From assembly GCA_002452515.1 (NCBI GenBank), contig DKEN01000033.1, forward strand, positions 8,998 through 47,638: a DNA stretch of 38,641 nt, written 5' to 3'. Under the pieces are notes generated by a model. That model searched no databases, was not told the DNA's origin, and saw only the letters and a list, made by a program, of their open reading frames with translations. Within the stretch, counting starts at the first letter, position 1. Every line of letters starts with the position of its first letter. Shown here in pieces: positions 15,492-24,576 of the stretch. The DNA is from Spartobacteria bacterium UBA6821 (GTDB lineage: Bacteria > Verrucomicrobiota > Verrucomicrobiia > Chthoniobacterales > UBA6821). The position numbers were made by a program, and so were the translations under genes.

Positions 15492-16940
15492 CTAGGAATC
15501 GCCTTGGAGAACCCAGGTGTCTTTCGAGCCACCTCCCTGAGACGAGTTCACAACGAGTGATCCCTTTCTGAGGGCGACGCGCGTGAGGCCTCCCGGCGTG
15601 ACGGTGATCTTTTCTCCGTAGAGAATATAGGGACGAAGATCGACGTGTCGCCCTTCAAGACCATCTTCGCACGAAGTGGGGTGGCGTGAGAGAGAGATCG
15701 GGTGTTGGGCGATGAAGTTGCGAGGGTTTGCCCGAACTTGCTCCCGGAAGGAATCAACCTCAGCCTTGGGAGCCCATGGCCCCATGAGCATTCCGTAACC
15801 GCCTGCCTCGTTGGCTGATTTCACCACGAGTTTTTCCATGTTCTCGAGGATGTAGGCGCGATCATCAGCCTCGCTTGCAAGGAAGGTGTCAACGTTTTGC
15901 AGAATGGGTTCCTCTCCGAGGTAGTATTTGATGATCTTCGGAACAAAATAATAGACGACCTTGTCATCGGCGACACCGGTTCCAATGCTGTTTGCAAGGC
16001 TGACATTACCAGAGCGGTAGGCATGGACGAGTCCGGGCACACCCAAAAGCGAATCGGGACGGAAAATGGTGGGATCCAGGAAATCATCGTCAATGCGACG
16101 GTAGATCACATCAACAGGAACCAGTCCCGTGGTAGTGCGCATATAGACGCGTGCGTCGCGCACCACAAGGTCGCGCCCTTCCACAATGGGAATACCCATC
16201 TGACGAGCCAAGAAAGCATGTTCAAAGTAAGCACTGTTGAAGACACCCGGTGTCAAAAGTACAACGTTCGGCTGTGTGGTACTACCAAGTGAGGGAGGGG
16301 AAACATACTGGAGCACCTTGCGGAGTTCTGCCCCGTAACCGTCGACCTGCTGCACGCGAGCCGATCGGTAAAGTGCAGGAAAGGCGCGTTTGAGGGCAGC
16401 CCGGTTTTCAAGCATGTAACTGGCACCGGATGGGCACCGGAGGTTATCCTCAAGAACAAGGTAATTACCCTGACGGTCCCTGATCAGATCGGTACCGCAG
16501 ATATGGATGTAAATATCCTTGGGAACATTAAATCCCATAAATTCCCGGCGGAAATGCTTGGCACCAAGAATGTAGTGCGGGGGGATGATGCGATCCTTGA
16601 GAATCTTTTGATCATGATAAATATCGTGCAGAAACAGATTCAACGCGGTGATGCGCTGAATGAGTCCGCGTTCCATCTTTTCCCATTCGTTGTTGGGGAT
16701 GACACGGGGTACAAGATCGAACGGAAAAATGCGCTCGGTTCCCTGATCATCATTATAAACAGTGAACGTCACACCGCTTCGCATGAATGCCAGATCAACT
16801 GCTGTTTGCTTGCCCCGGTGTTCCGCCGGATCGAGTGAGCGCAGGCAGTCAGCAATTTTTTGATAGTGAGGCCTTATCCCCCCATCCTCAGTGAACATTT
16901 CGTCAAAAAAGTCTTCAGTTTTGTATTGGTCAAGGAGCAT
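15492..16940 (-). CDS. Circularly permuted ATP-grasp protein (DUF404/DUF407)
   Basis: A predicted ATP-dependent carboxylate-amine ligase whose ATP-grasp elements are in permuted order. Typical blocks are FFDEMF near the start, [81 protein letters not shown], and [45 protein letters not shown] near the end. The last is the family hallmark. It is the first gene of the ATP-grasp/alpha-E/transglutaminase set and probably forms a peptide bond on an unknown substrate. I prefer ATG 16940 (482 residues); a GTG at 16967 adds nine residues. Confidence 0.93.
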   Translation of the reverse strand: MLLDQYKTEDFFDEMFTEDGGIRPHYQKIADCLRSLDPAEHRGKQTAVDLAFMRSGVTFTVYNDDQGTERIFPFDLVPRVIPNNEWEKMERGLIQRITALNLFLHDIYHDQKILKDRIIPPHYILGAKHFRREFMGFNVPKDIYIHICGTDLIRDRQGNYLVLEDNLRCPSGASYMLENRAALKRAFPALYRSARVQQVDGYGAELRKVLQYVSPPSLGSTTQPNVVLLTPGVFNSAYFEHAFLARQMGIPIVEGRDLVVRDARVYMRTTTGLVPVDVIYRRIDDDFLDPTIFRPDSLLGVPGLVHAYRSGNVSLANSIGTGVADDKVVYYFVPKIIKYYLGEEPILQNVDTFLASEADDRAYILENMEKLVVKSANEAGGYGMLMGPWAPKAEVDSFREQVRANPRNFIAQHPISLSRHPTSCEDGLEGRHVDLRPYILYGEKITVTPGGLTRVALRKGSLVVNSSQGGGSKDTWVLQGDS

Positions 16941-17028
16941 GGGATGGGGATGTGAAATGTCTCCCACTCGGGGAGGGGTGTTTAGGAAATAGCAAATACT
17001 GAGCCAACTAAAAATTCTCTTCTAAAAA

Positions 17029-18057
17029 TCAATTATGATGAAGTAACTCGTTGATGGTGAACTGATAATTATCGCGAGCGTTAAGGTATTGAAGCTTTCC
17101 CTGCTTATCGATGAGCCAGAGTGTTGGCAGCACATTTATCCCGAGTTGCCGGGCTGAAGTGTTTTTCCATCCCTTGCCGTCAAAGCCCATCGGCCAAGTA
17201 ATCCCGAGAGTCTTGATGGCGGCATCCAGATCCGTGCGATCCTGATCAAGACTGATGCCGATGACTTTGAGTCCCGGTACTGCCGATGCGTAGGAGGAAA
17301 AGTTTTTCATCCAGAGCAGGCTGGGCACCGATTCAGCGGCCCAAAAAACCAGGGCGACTACCTGCCCTCGATACGAGGAAAGGTCGATTGTCTGCCCATT
17401 GATGGACGTGAATGACAGATTCACGGTATTGCCGAGTTGATCCAGACGCTTGATGTCGTCCTGAAGTCGTTGATTCAGTGCCTCATCCTTACTGAGGGAA
17501 AGAGCCTTTTCGACAAGTAGACGTTTTTCCTCCGGGTGGTTATCACAGAGTGTGGCGGCTTCCGCTAGCAGTCGAGAGGAACGGCGATCATCAGGAAACT
17601 CCGAGGAAAACTCCTTGGCGCTATCTACGGCACGCTCACGACGCTGATCAGGGTCGTCGCCGAGATTTTGCCACTCCAGAGAAATTCTACGAAACATCGC
17701 TTCTGCGTGCTGCGACTCATCCGGTGCCTCTTTTTCCAAAGCCTTTAACTTGTTCAATTCTACGTCGACGATGCGCGGATCCTGCTCAAGCGATCCGAGT
17801 CTTGCCTTCGCAACGGCCAGTCTTAATTTTGACTCATAGGCATGGGGATCGTCGGGAAAGTCTCTGAGAAACGTCTCATTCACCGCGATCTGGGTCTCAA
17901 AACGCTCCTTCATGGCAGCCTTTGCTTTAAGCGGATTGGGGGAGAGATTGGTAACAGGAAGATCTAGAGCCGTTACTGTCGCCCAATCTGCATGGAGCAC
18001 TGCCGTTCCAAAAAATGCAGTGATCGCGGCGATGTAAAGGGGAGGGCTCAGTTTCAT
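17029..18057 (-). CDS. Exported TlpA/thioredoxin-fold protein lacking the CxxC motif
   Basis: A 342-residue secreted protein with a signal peptide (about 1-23, ending LHA), a long helical, probably TPR-like middle (about 40-205), and a C-terminal AhpC/TlpA thioredoxin-like domain (about 210-340). The active-site strand reads FWAAESVPS (238-246) where TlpA-type proteins have W-A-x-W-C-x-x-C, so both redox cysteines are replaced by Ser (S243, S246). The cis-Pro is kept (VLPTLWLID, P311). The only cysteine is C171, in the middle region. Thiol-disulfide chemistry is therefore unlikely; a structural or binding role is more plausible. ATG 18057 overlaps the stop of the upstream phosphoesterase gene by 4 nt (ATGA). 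Confidence 0.85.
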   Translation of the reverse strand: MKLSPPLYIAAITAFFGTAVLHADWATVTALDLPVTNLSPNPLKAKAAMKERFETQIAVNETFLRDFPDDPHAYESKLRLAVAKARLGSLEQDPRIVDVELNKLKALEKEAPDESQHAEAMFRRISLEWQNLGDDPDQRRERAVDSAKEFSSEFPDDRRSSRLLAEAATLCDNHPEEKRLLVEKALSLSKDEALNQRLQDDIKRLDQLGNTVNLSFTSINGQTIDLSSYRGQVVALVFWAAESVPSLLWMKNFSSYASAVPGLKVIGISLDQDRTDLDAAIKTLGITWPMGFDGKGWKNTSARQLGINVLPTLWLIDKQGKLQYLNARDNYQFTINELLHHN

Positions 18058-18992
18058 GGAGTGGCTGGTTGGGGGAGCTTCAGAGCTAGCGTCACCGGAC
18101 AATGGTCGCTCGCTTCATTCCAAAAAGCGGGTCGTGCAATGCCGGAGTTCGCCGTGTCGATTTCCGGCTCTAGTTTCTTTGCCGTGAGAATGTAGTCAAT
18201 ACGGGAATAGAGATCAGCTGCAGCCCAATATTCCGTCCAGAGTTCCCCTCGATTATCGGTCAGTGGGAGCGGGTGCAGACTGTCAGCCCAGTCAGGTTTT
18301 CCACAGATCTGCCAGAATGACTCTTCGTTTTTGGTGTCGTTGAAATCACCCATCAGAATCAGGCGTGTTTCAGGATCGGAACGCAGGATGTCACGGATGC
18401 TGCGGCGAACCTCCTTAGCCTCGGCTATCCGCAACGCAGCCTCGTCATATTCCGCCACCTCCAGTTTTGCCTTAAGGTGCACACAGAGAATGCGCAGGCG
18501 GTATCCGGGGGATGGCTCGATGGTAACATCCAGAATGCCTCTCAGACTATGGAGAGTGACGCCGTTGACCCAAAGGGGAACGTCACCACGGGAGTGATGT
18601 TCGATGATGGGAAAACGACTTAGTAAGGCGACATGGCGCGTTGTATCACTACCTTCGAGATATTCGCTGTAAGGATACTTGATGCCCACCTTTTCAAGGC
18701 GCTGCTGAAGATCCTGGAGTTGTCCTGGGCCGCCGATTTCCTGAAGACCCAGCACATCGGGATGGATTGTATCGACCATCCGGGTGACGGCGATCCGTTC
18801 GGATTCCGGTTTGCCGACATTGGGGCGAAGCTTGCCGTCAATGCGGCGAGGCATCGTCAGATAGTTTTCTACATTGTAGCTGGTGATCCTGATTTCATCC
18901 GATGGATGGATGGCGTCATCACCCCGCAGCGATCCTCCGGCAAGAAGGGTCAGGAGTAGATAACCGCAAAAAAATGACGGACGAAATAACAC
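18054..18992 (-). CDS. Exported endonuclease/exonuclease/phosphatase (EEP) family protein
   Basis: A 312-residue metal-dependent phosphoesterase with an N-terminal signal peptide (about 1-24: FFCGYLLLTLLAGGSLRG). EEP motifs occur in order: ITSYNVENYL (Asn), GLQEIG (metal-binding Glu), LCVHLKAKLE, LILMGDFND (Asp/Asn), YSRIDYIL and the terminal SDHCPV (catalytic His). The substrate could be nucleic acid, an inositol phosphate or a lipid headgroup; sequence does not decide. The start is GTG 18992, with a weak GGACGAG-like element just before it. It lies 15 bp after tatA and overlaps the next gene, so it sits in a tatA-EEP-thioredoxin-fold run. Confidence 0.88.
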   Translation of the reverse strand: MLFRPSFFCGYLLLTLLAGGSLRGDDAIHPSDEIRITSYNVENYLTMPRRIDGKLRPNVGKPESERIAVTRMVDTIHPDVLGLQEIGGPGQLQDLQQRLEKVGIKYPYSEYLEGSDTTRHVALLSRFPIIEHHSRGDVPLWVNGVTLHSLRGILDVTIEPSPGYRLRILCVHLKAKLEVAEYDEAALRIAEAKEVRRSIRDILRSDPETRLILMGDFNDTKNEESFWQICGKPDWADSLHPLPLTDNRGELWTEYWAAADLYSRIDYILTAKKLEPEIDTANSGIARPAFWNEASDHCPVTLALKLPQPATP

Positions 18993-19007
18993 GCTCGTCC
19001 GTAGTAC

Positions 19008-19295
19008 TTAAGACTGCTTTTGCTCGTCCTTGATGGTTTCCGGCGCGGAGGATTGGGGCGGCGCTATGGTTGTGGCAGCAGGAGAGGCTGGAGTTTCAGG
19101 GGTTTTGGCAACCTCTTTATCAAATTCATCCTTGGCCTTTTTGAACTCATTCACACTCTGTCCGAGTCCGCGTGCCAACTCCGGAAGCCTCTTGGCACCA
19201 AAAAGAACAAGCACGATCACCAGCAGAATGATCAGATCGGGGCCGCTTGGAATGCCAAAAGCAAGAAAGCCGGGGAACGAAGCGATGAAGTGCAT
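19008..19295 (-). CDS. tatA: Twin-arginine translocase subunit TatA/E
   Basis: A 95-residue pore-forming Tat subunit. A short membrane helix (DLIILLVIVLVLF, about 19-31) with the preceding GP pair is followed by FGAKRLPELARGLGQSVNEFKKA, the conserved hinge and amphipathic helix, then an acidic, Pro/Ala-rich cytoplasmic tail. Tat exports folded proteins with twin-Arg signals. TatB and TatC are not in the window. The downstream exported proteins do not show a clear RRxFLK signal, so co-transcription need not mean they are Tat substrates. It sits 40 bp after the LytTR regulator gene. Confidence 0.94.
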   Translation of the reverse strand: MHFIASFPGFLAFGIPSGPDLIILLVIVLVLFGAKRLPELARGLGQSVNEFKKAKDEFDKEVAKTPETPASPAATTIAPPQSSAPETIKDEQKQS

Positions 19296-19335
19296 GACTA
19301 AAACTTACCACGCCAAGCATTCCGTGCAACAAAAC

Positions 19336-20046
19336 TCACTCTTCCCTCAATACCTCTGTCAGGCGGCGATGGGCGGCTCGCCCAAGCACAAAGGGCTTTT
19401 CCCTGCCCTTAAGGATCATATTTTTATAGTCCCGTCCGATCGGCTCGATTTTTTCCATCCGATCCCCGTTGATCATGAGGGATCGATCCAATCTTATGAA
19501 AGGGGGGGAGGGGAGAGTTTTTTCGTAATGACTCAGGTTATGGCAGATCAGAATGGGGCGATCATCTTCGACGAAGATCCTGGTAAAATCCCCCTCCGCC
19601 TCGAGTGCCACGATTTTCTCCAGTGAGACAATCACGGTGCGCTCGGGGGTTTTGAAACAGATGCGATCCTTGCTCTGCCACGGGGTCTCGGCGGGGGACT
19701 TTGATTTCAACCGCTCAAGTGCCAGGGCCATCCGTTCCGGCCTAACCGGTTTGAGCAGGTAGTCCACGGCATCCACCTCAAATGCCTCCACTGCATATTC
19801 CGAATGTGCTGTGACAAAAACAACCCGAGGCGGATTTTTCAAGTTTTGGAGCAGGGAAAAGCCACCGGCTTTCGGCATCTGGACATCAAGAAAAAGGGCG
19901 TCAGGTTTTTCCTGTTCAATTAGGCGACGGGCTTTTGAAGCAGAATCCGCCTCTCCCACGATCTGTATGTCATCGAATTCCGTCAGCAATTGCCTTAAGT
20001 GCTGGCGGGCCAGGGGTTCGTCATCAATGATCAGGACGCGGAGCAT
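19336..20046 (-). CDS. LytTR-family response regulator
   Basis: A 236-residue two-component regulator. The receiver domain (1-120) has the acidic pocket D8/D9, phospho-acceptor D54 (LFLDVQMP), VFVTAHSEYA and the conserved Lys in YLLKPV. The C-terminal LytTR DNA-binding domain (about 130-235) contains EKIVALEAEGDFTRIFVED and the FIRLDRSLMIN block. It overlaps the kinase gene by 16 nt, with a weak AAGG ribosome site inside that gene. LytTR proteins bind pairs of imperfect direct repeats about two helical turns apart; such a pair lies at 21180-21211 upstream of the kinase and chitinase genes, making those its likely targets. Confidence 0.94.
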   Translation of the reverse strand: MLRVLIIDDEPLARQHLRQLLTEFDDIQIVGEADSASKARRLIEQEKPDALFLDVQMPKAGGFSLLQNLKNPPRVVFVTAHSEYAVEAFEVDAVDYLLKPVRPERMALALERLKSKSPAETPWQSKDRICFKTPERTVIVSLEKIVALEAEGDFTRIFVEDDRPILICHNLSHYEKTLPSPPFIRLDRSLMINGDRMEKIEPIGRDYKNMILKGREKPFVLGRAAHRRLTEVLREE

Positions 20047-21101
20047 GGGAGACCTTGAAGTTTAAGTTCGGCACACACACTGCCATCTTGATGGCTGAGG
20101 GTGAACTGATTTCGTCCGGGGTATTGAATTTCCAGAAGGCGCCTCAGCGTGGAGAGTCCCACGCCGTCATGGCTGATATCATTTATTGTTCCGGTATTTG
20201 TAACGGAGATGTGGAGAGTCTTCCCTTCCTTCGTTGCGCGGATGCCGATCTTGAGTGGAACATCGGCTTGCCAGTCGGCATGTTTGACGGCGTTTTCAAC
20301 CAGGGGTTGGAGAAGAAAGCTGGGCACCCGGGTACGGCGAGCGGCATTCGTTGATTGCATGGAGACCTGAAGATGCTTCCCAAAACGGGCTTTCTCGATC
20401 TTCAGATAGGAGGTCATGGCATCGAATTCCTCAGCGAGAGGAGAAGTATCCATCTCCCGATGATCCAAGAGGTAGCGAAGATATTCGGAGACATCGTGCA
20501 CGAGTTCCGAGGCAGTGGCAGGGTGAGGAACGATTTCTGCAGCAATGCCGTTAAGGGAGTTGAAGAGAAAATGAGGATCGATGCGGTTACGAAGGAGTTG
20601 GAGTTCCAGATTGCGAGCTTCTGCGCGGGATTCTCTCCTCCGCAGCATTTCCGTGTAAGCCCTTAACTTCGCTCTCAGCCCGTAGTAACCAAGTCCCCAT
20701 GCCACGAAGAGAAGCCAAGTAAATTCGAGACGATGGGATAAGGCGATCCATCGTGGCAGATCGGGGTTTCCCCAGGCCATTCTGTCGACAAGATTCTGGG
20801 CTATTTCCGTCTGCACAAAGGCTGCGACAAGGCTGCAGAGCACCACGATCAGCATTGTTTTAAATTCAAAGAAATCTCGCAGGAGTGTCCTGCGATAGAC
20901 CTCCCTGAGAAGGGCGCTCAGCGCCAACGCCAGGATAAGGTTGACCAGCATGAGTGCCAGACCCGCCGGAAGATTCGGGTAGAAATAGACCTTGGTCGGG
21001 AGGCAGATCAGACCAAAAAGTAGCCACGCGGAAAAATTCAGCTTCCAGAAGGAGAGGGAGATGAAGAGTTTTTTTCCCAGCGTGGATTTTATGGTGCGCA
21101 T
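20031..21101 (-). CDS. LytS-like sensor histidine kinase
   Basis: A 356-residue membrane kinase. The N-terminal half has about four hydrophobic helices (about 12-140) without an obvious extracellular sensor domain, then a coiled linker rich in Arg/Glu. The His_kinase motif is IDPHFLFNSLN with H177 as phospho-acceptor. The HATPase domain has the N-box QPLVENAVKHA (N270) and G-box DGVGLSTLRRLL (about 312-323). It is the cognate partner of the overlapping LytTR regulator. It probably senses membrane or cell-wall state or a small ligand; nothing visible identifies the signal. It is divergent from the chitinase gene. Confidence 0.94.
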   Translation of the reverse strand: MRTIKSTLGKKLFISLSFWKLNFSAWLLFGLICLPTKVYFYPNLPAGLALMLVNLILALALSALLREVYRRTLLRDFFEFKTMLIVVLCSLVAAFVQTEIAQNLVDRMAWGNPDLPRWIALSHRLEFTWLLFVAWGLGYYGLRAKLRAYTEMLRRRESRAEARNLELQLLRNRIDPHFLFNSLNGIAAEIVPHPATASELVHDVSEYLRYLLDHREMDTSPLAEEFDAMTSYLKIEKARFGKHLQVSMQSTNAARRTRVPSFLLQPLVENAVKHADWQADVPLKIGIRATKEGKTLHISVTNTGTINDISHDGVGLSTLRRLLEIQYPGRNQFTLSHQDGSVCAELKLQGLPCSAS

Positions 21102-21262
21102 TCTCTGCAGCGCATCCTTGTGGGTGCCCCGGTTGGCGTCAAATCATTGTTCTCGACGCAGGTTTTGTGGCGATCCCGCCGATTCAACGAGTATTTGAGT
21201 CGATTCATCGAATTCCCCTCCCTTTAGCGAACATATGGTGCGACTGGGTTGACTAGATATCC
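21102..21262. promoter_or_regulatory. Divergent LytS/chitinase promoter region with a candidate LytTR site
   Basis: A 161-bp spacer. It contains the direct repeat CGATTCAACGA (21180-21190) and CGATTCATCGA (21201-21211), 10 of 11 bases identical, start-to-start spacing 21 bp, i.e. two helical turns. This is the geometry used by LytTR regulators such as AgrA. The second copy also sits in a palindrome TCGAT-TC-ATCGA (21200-21211). The sites are 52-83 bp before the chitinase ATG. Binding is an inference from geometry and location. Confidence 0.5.
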
Positions 21263-24200
21263 ATGAAAACATACCTGCCCCCCCGTCGTCGTCCCGAATC
21301 CCAATCAAGATTCAAAAACAAAACTTCTTTTCGCCATTGGATTAAAACCGTGGCATTATTTATTGTGTTCGGCACCTGCTTAGCGGCAGGAGGCTCCGCA
21401 AGGGCAGCTAGTGTTTCGGCTAGCTGGAGTGTTTCTCCATGGTCGGGAGGCTACACTGCTTATCTCAATATCACGAACAACGGGACGAATGCCATCAGTG
21501 GCTGGACGGCAAAACTTAAAACCACGCAACAGGAAACCTCGGTGTGGAATGCCACTGTTACTGGCCCTGTTGCTAGTGTCTACACATTGACTCCCGCAAG
21601 CTGGAACTCGATCATTCCTGCAAAAGGTGGAAGCGTTACGGTTGGCTTTACCTTCAATGGCACACCTCCAAAAGCACCGAGCTCTTTTTCGATCAATGGA
21701 CAAGCTGTCGCCCTAAAAGTTATCTCCTCTCCAACGCCCACTCCGACTCCGAAGCCAACGGCAACGCCTTCACCCACAGCAACACCTGTTCCTACTGCAA
21801 CTCCGAAGCCAACAGCGACACCAGTCTCCACGCCGACACCCAACCCAACGGCAACGCCCGTGCCGACTCCAACGGCAACACCCGTTCCTTCACCCACGGC
21901 AACACCAACCCCGAGCGCAACAGCGTCGCCAACACCATTGAGTTCGAAGGGACATCAACTCACCGGGTATTTCCCAAGTTGGTCTGATAGTTGGTATGCC
22001 TATCTCGATTGGTCAGGGAAGCCGATGACAGATGCCCAACTTCTTGCCGCCAGTAAGTTGGCACAAGTCAGCAGTACGCCTTATACGGATGTCTATCTTG
22101 CTTTTGCGGTCCCCAACTTTGCCTGGTCTAGTCTGACAAACAACACATGGACGGGTACAGGGTTGAGTTTCTCAGCTGCTCCTCAGGATGTCGCCCAGTC
22201 CATTCGACTGCTTCACAATGCAGGGCAGCGCGTGGTGCTTTCCGTCGGCGGCGCCACCTATAGTTCTGGATGGGCGGCACTTGCTGCTGATGCCGGAAAA
22301 CCGATGGGAACTGGTACGGCTCCCATTAAAACGGCTTTGGCTCAATTCATTGTCGATATGAAGATCGATGGTCTCGATGTGGATTATGAAATCGATGGAA
22401 CAACTGCTGCCAACATCACTCAGTATGCACAGGCCATCCAGGCGATGCGTGAAGCTGTTGATGCAGCAACCGCCATGGATGGGAGATCCCACCTCCTTGC
22501 CTTGGCAGCGTGGTCCACGGGAGCTGACTACACAGCTCAATCACCCAATCCGACCAACCCGGCTTTGATTTCATACTGGGGAGGATCAGCCGGTCGGGAG
22601 CGCATGACCTTTATCACGAAGGTTGCGTCCGGAAGCTATGCCGGGAGTCAGGTAGGCACTCTGCTCAATGTTGCCAATGTCATGGCCTATGATGCGGGTT
22701 ATCAGCACTATGACGAGGTACTTGCCTATGACCAATACCGGCAGCTGTTACCTTCATCCACGACCGTTTCGATCGGTCTCGAAATTCCTCCGGAATCATG
22801 GGGCGGTGCTGTGCTTCTCATTAATAACGCGGATGCCGGACAGGCAGGAACGGTCGTTTTGGCCGATCAGTATGGAAATGTCTTGAATGCCCCACACGCC
22901 GTTGAGCGATTAGGCAAACATGTGCTTTCCAACACGGTGAATGCCAATGCCGGTGACGGTTTGATGGTTTGGGATCTGCTTTTGACACAGTCAAGTCAGG
23001 TGACGACACCTTCCGGTGGCGTTGCCACTACAGCGACTCCTTCGACGATTGCTGCCGAAGCGGTTGCACTCTATGGCGGTGCTGTAAATCCGACGCCAAC
23101 ACCAACCCCAACAGCAACGCCCACACCTTCTCCAACGGCTACACCGACACCCACTGCAACGCCTGCGCCGACAGCAACCCCTGTACCCACGGCCACGCCG
23201 ACACCTGCGCCTACTGCAACGCCTACTCCTTCACCGAGTGCGACACCTGTGCCAACAGGCAGTGGGGTGGTGACCAGTGGTCAGATCAATTTTCACTACT
23301 ATTATGGCGTGAGTCCGACTGCTGCGCAGGATGTATTGATTCTGACTGGTGACAATTACACCGACCTGATCATGTCGAACCTCATTGCAGGAGTGATGTA
23401 TGGACATCTGATTTCGGAATTCACCCCCGGCATCCAGTTCAACAAGGATTACCTTTACGGATCGATCTTCGGGCAGCTCCTTCAGGAAAATCTTGCCACG
23501 GAATATTACACCAACAGCAGCCCTTATCTTGATCCATCATCCGATCAGCAGGCTGTTATGGGAACAGGGCAGGGTGGGCCCTATCAGATCAACAATTATG
23601 CCGCCGACATGGTTGCCGGAACCTATGCCCCGGCAGGATTCTCCCTGATCAACTATGTGGCGATTCAGAAGAATATTGGGTTCACGATGAGTAATGCCGC
23701 CACCCAGTACAGCAAGCCTACACCAGCTTCCTTCAATGACAAATACTACGGCCCTATTCTGACGGCTTACTTCCATTTCAATGACTTTAAGGCGCTCCAG
23801 TACATCGGAGGTAATACCAATAGTGCCGGTGCCTATCAGCTCTGGGCATCCACCAATTATAATTGGACGCCTGCCTGGCAACCCTCCTTTGCCAACGCCG
23901 TGAACTCCTTCGAGAGTCTTCCAGGAAGCCAGCTCGATATTCTCCTGAATGTCGCCTACAACGCAGGCTATTACGCACAGCTCTTTGTCAATGATTCCGT
24001 GGCAAGTACAAGTTCGACGCCAGCTACGGTCTCCTCATTCAACAGCTATACCAATGCCTGGGGTGGCGATTCCTACCATCAGTATCCGTATCAGGTCCGT
24101 GGTTATCTTGATCAACTTTACGATATCCCAACTCCAAATTCGAACAACCTGAACAACGTCGTGACTCCAAATAATCAGGTCGCCTTTAATCTGGGGACTC

Positions 24201-24460
24201 TGTCGGGAGTCTTCAGTAAGGTTTTCCAGACGATGGCCTATGTGGATCCTTCCGGGAATTACAATTATATCACAGATGCCCAAGCCACGACAGCCTTCAC
24301 TGCTGCCATGAATTCAGCAGGTCTGAGTAGCGCAAATACGCTCAATCTGAGTGCCGCCTCAGATCGTGCGACGATCTTCGCGATCATTGAAAGCGCGATC
24401 AGTAATCTGGAGAAAAACCTCAATATTTCCTTTAGTGCCACCACGCTGAATCAGCTCTAA
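21263..24460 (+). CDS. Secreted modular chitinase: CBM2, GH18 and lysozyme-like domain
   Basis: A 1065-residue extracellular enzyme. It has a long basic-start signal peptide (about 1-48, ending ARAA), a CBM2-type cellulose/chitin-binding module (about 49-152; [27 protein letters not shown]), a Thr/Pro linker (about 155-228), a GH18 chitinase domain (about 230-605) with SVGGATYS and DGLDVDYE (369-376, catalytic E376), a second Thr/Pro linker (about 611-670) and a C-terminal domain (about 672-1065). That last domain shows E742 in [18 protein letters not shown] (771-779) and [10 protein letters not shown] around 897-906, in the order Glu, GxxQI, AYNAG seen in SLT/GH23 lysozyme-like enzymes. It probably attacks chitin and perhaps a peptidoglycan-like polymer. 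It is followed by a strong terminator. Confidence 0.92.
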   Translation: MKTYLPPRRRPESQSRFKNKTSFRHWIKTVALFIVFGTCLAAGGSARAASVSASWSVSPWSGGYTAYLNITNNGTNAISGWTAKLKTTQQETSVWNATVTGPVASVYTLTPASWNSIIPAKGGSVTVGFTFNGTPPKAPSSFSINGQAVALKVISSPTPTPTPKPTATPSPTATPVPTATPKPTATPVSTPTPNPTATPVPTPTATPVPSPTATPTPSATASPTPLSSKGHQLTGYFPSWSDSWYAYLDWSGKPMTDAQLLAASKLAQVSSTPYTDVYLAFAVPNFAWSSLTNNTWTGTGLSFSAAPQDVAQSIRLLHNAGQRVVLSVGGATYSSGWAALAADAGKPMGTGTAPIKTALAQFIVDMKIDGLDVDYEIDGTTAANITQYAQAIQAMREAVDAATAMDGRSHLLALAAWSTGADYTAQSPNPTNPALISYWGGSAGRERMTFITKVASGSYAGSQVGTLLNVANVMAYDAGYQHYDEVLAYDQYRQLLPSSTTVSIGLEIPPESWGGAVLLINNADAGQAGTVVLADQYGNVLNAPHAVERLGKHVLSNTVNANAGDGLMVWDLLLTQSSQVTTPSGGVATTATPSTIAAEAVALYGGAVNPTPTPTPTATPTPSPTATPTPTATPAPTATPVPTATPTPAPTATPTPSPSATPVPTGSGVVTSGQINFHYYYGVSPTAAQDVLILTGDNYTDLIMSNLIAGVMYGHLISEFTPGIQFNKDYLYGSIFGQLLQENLATEYYTNSSPYLDPSSDQQAVMGTGQGGPYQINNYAADMVAGTYAPAGFSLINYVAIQKNIGFTMSNAATQYSKPTPASFNDKYYGPILTAYFHFNDFKALQYIGGNTNSAGAYQLWASTNYNWTPAWQPSFANAVNSFESLPGSQLDILLNVAYNAGYYAQLFVNDSVASTSSTPATVSSFNSYTNAWGGDSYHQYPYQVRGYLDQLYDIPTPNSNNLNNVVTPNNQVAFNLGTLSGVFSKVFQTMAYVDPSGNYNYITDAQATTAFTAAMNSAGLSSANTLNLSAASDRATIFAIIESAISNLEKNLNISFSATTLNQL
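21728..21945 (+). repeat. Thr/Pro linker-coding repeat 1 in the chitinase gene
   Basis: Degenerate tandem ACNCCN / GCNACNCC units encode a [12 protein letters not shown] flexible linker between CBM2 and GH18. The array is codon-scrambled, so it is protein-level low complexity rather than a recent tandem duplication. Confidence 0.85.
23090..23266 (+). repeat. Thr/Pro linker-coding repeat 2 in the chitinase gene
   Basis: Second array of the same ACNCCN / GCNACNCC units, separating GH18 from the lysozyme-like domain. Near-identical sub-blocks occur in both linkers, making them potential substrates for slippage or intragenic recombination. Confidence 0.85.
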
Positions 24461-24472
24461 AAAGCGAAATTT

Positions 24473-24515
24473 ACTACCCTTCGGAGAAAAAAACTCTCCG
24501 GAGGGTAGTTTTTTT
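24473..24515 (+). terminator. Strong Rho-independent terminator after the chitinase gene
   Basis: A 15-bp stem (24473-24487 with 24495-24509, one G-U pair), a 7-nt loop AAAAAAC and a run of seven T's (24509-24515), starting 12 bp after the chitinase stop. This is the clearest intrinsic terminator in the window. Confidence 0.93.
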
Positions 24516-24576
24516 GTGAGTGGGGGTTGTCGGGGAAGGAAACTGGCACCATGATGCTTTCCTGATTTCCCAGCAC

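Noticed and set aside
21728..23266. Repeated blocks that could be mistaken for a CRISPR array or minisatellite
   Set aside because: The repeats are in-frame Thr/Pro codons of linkers inside one gene, without regular spacer length or unique spacers.
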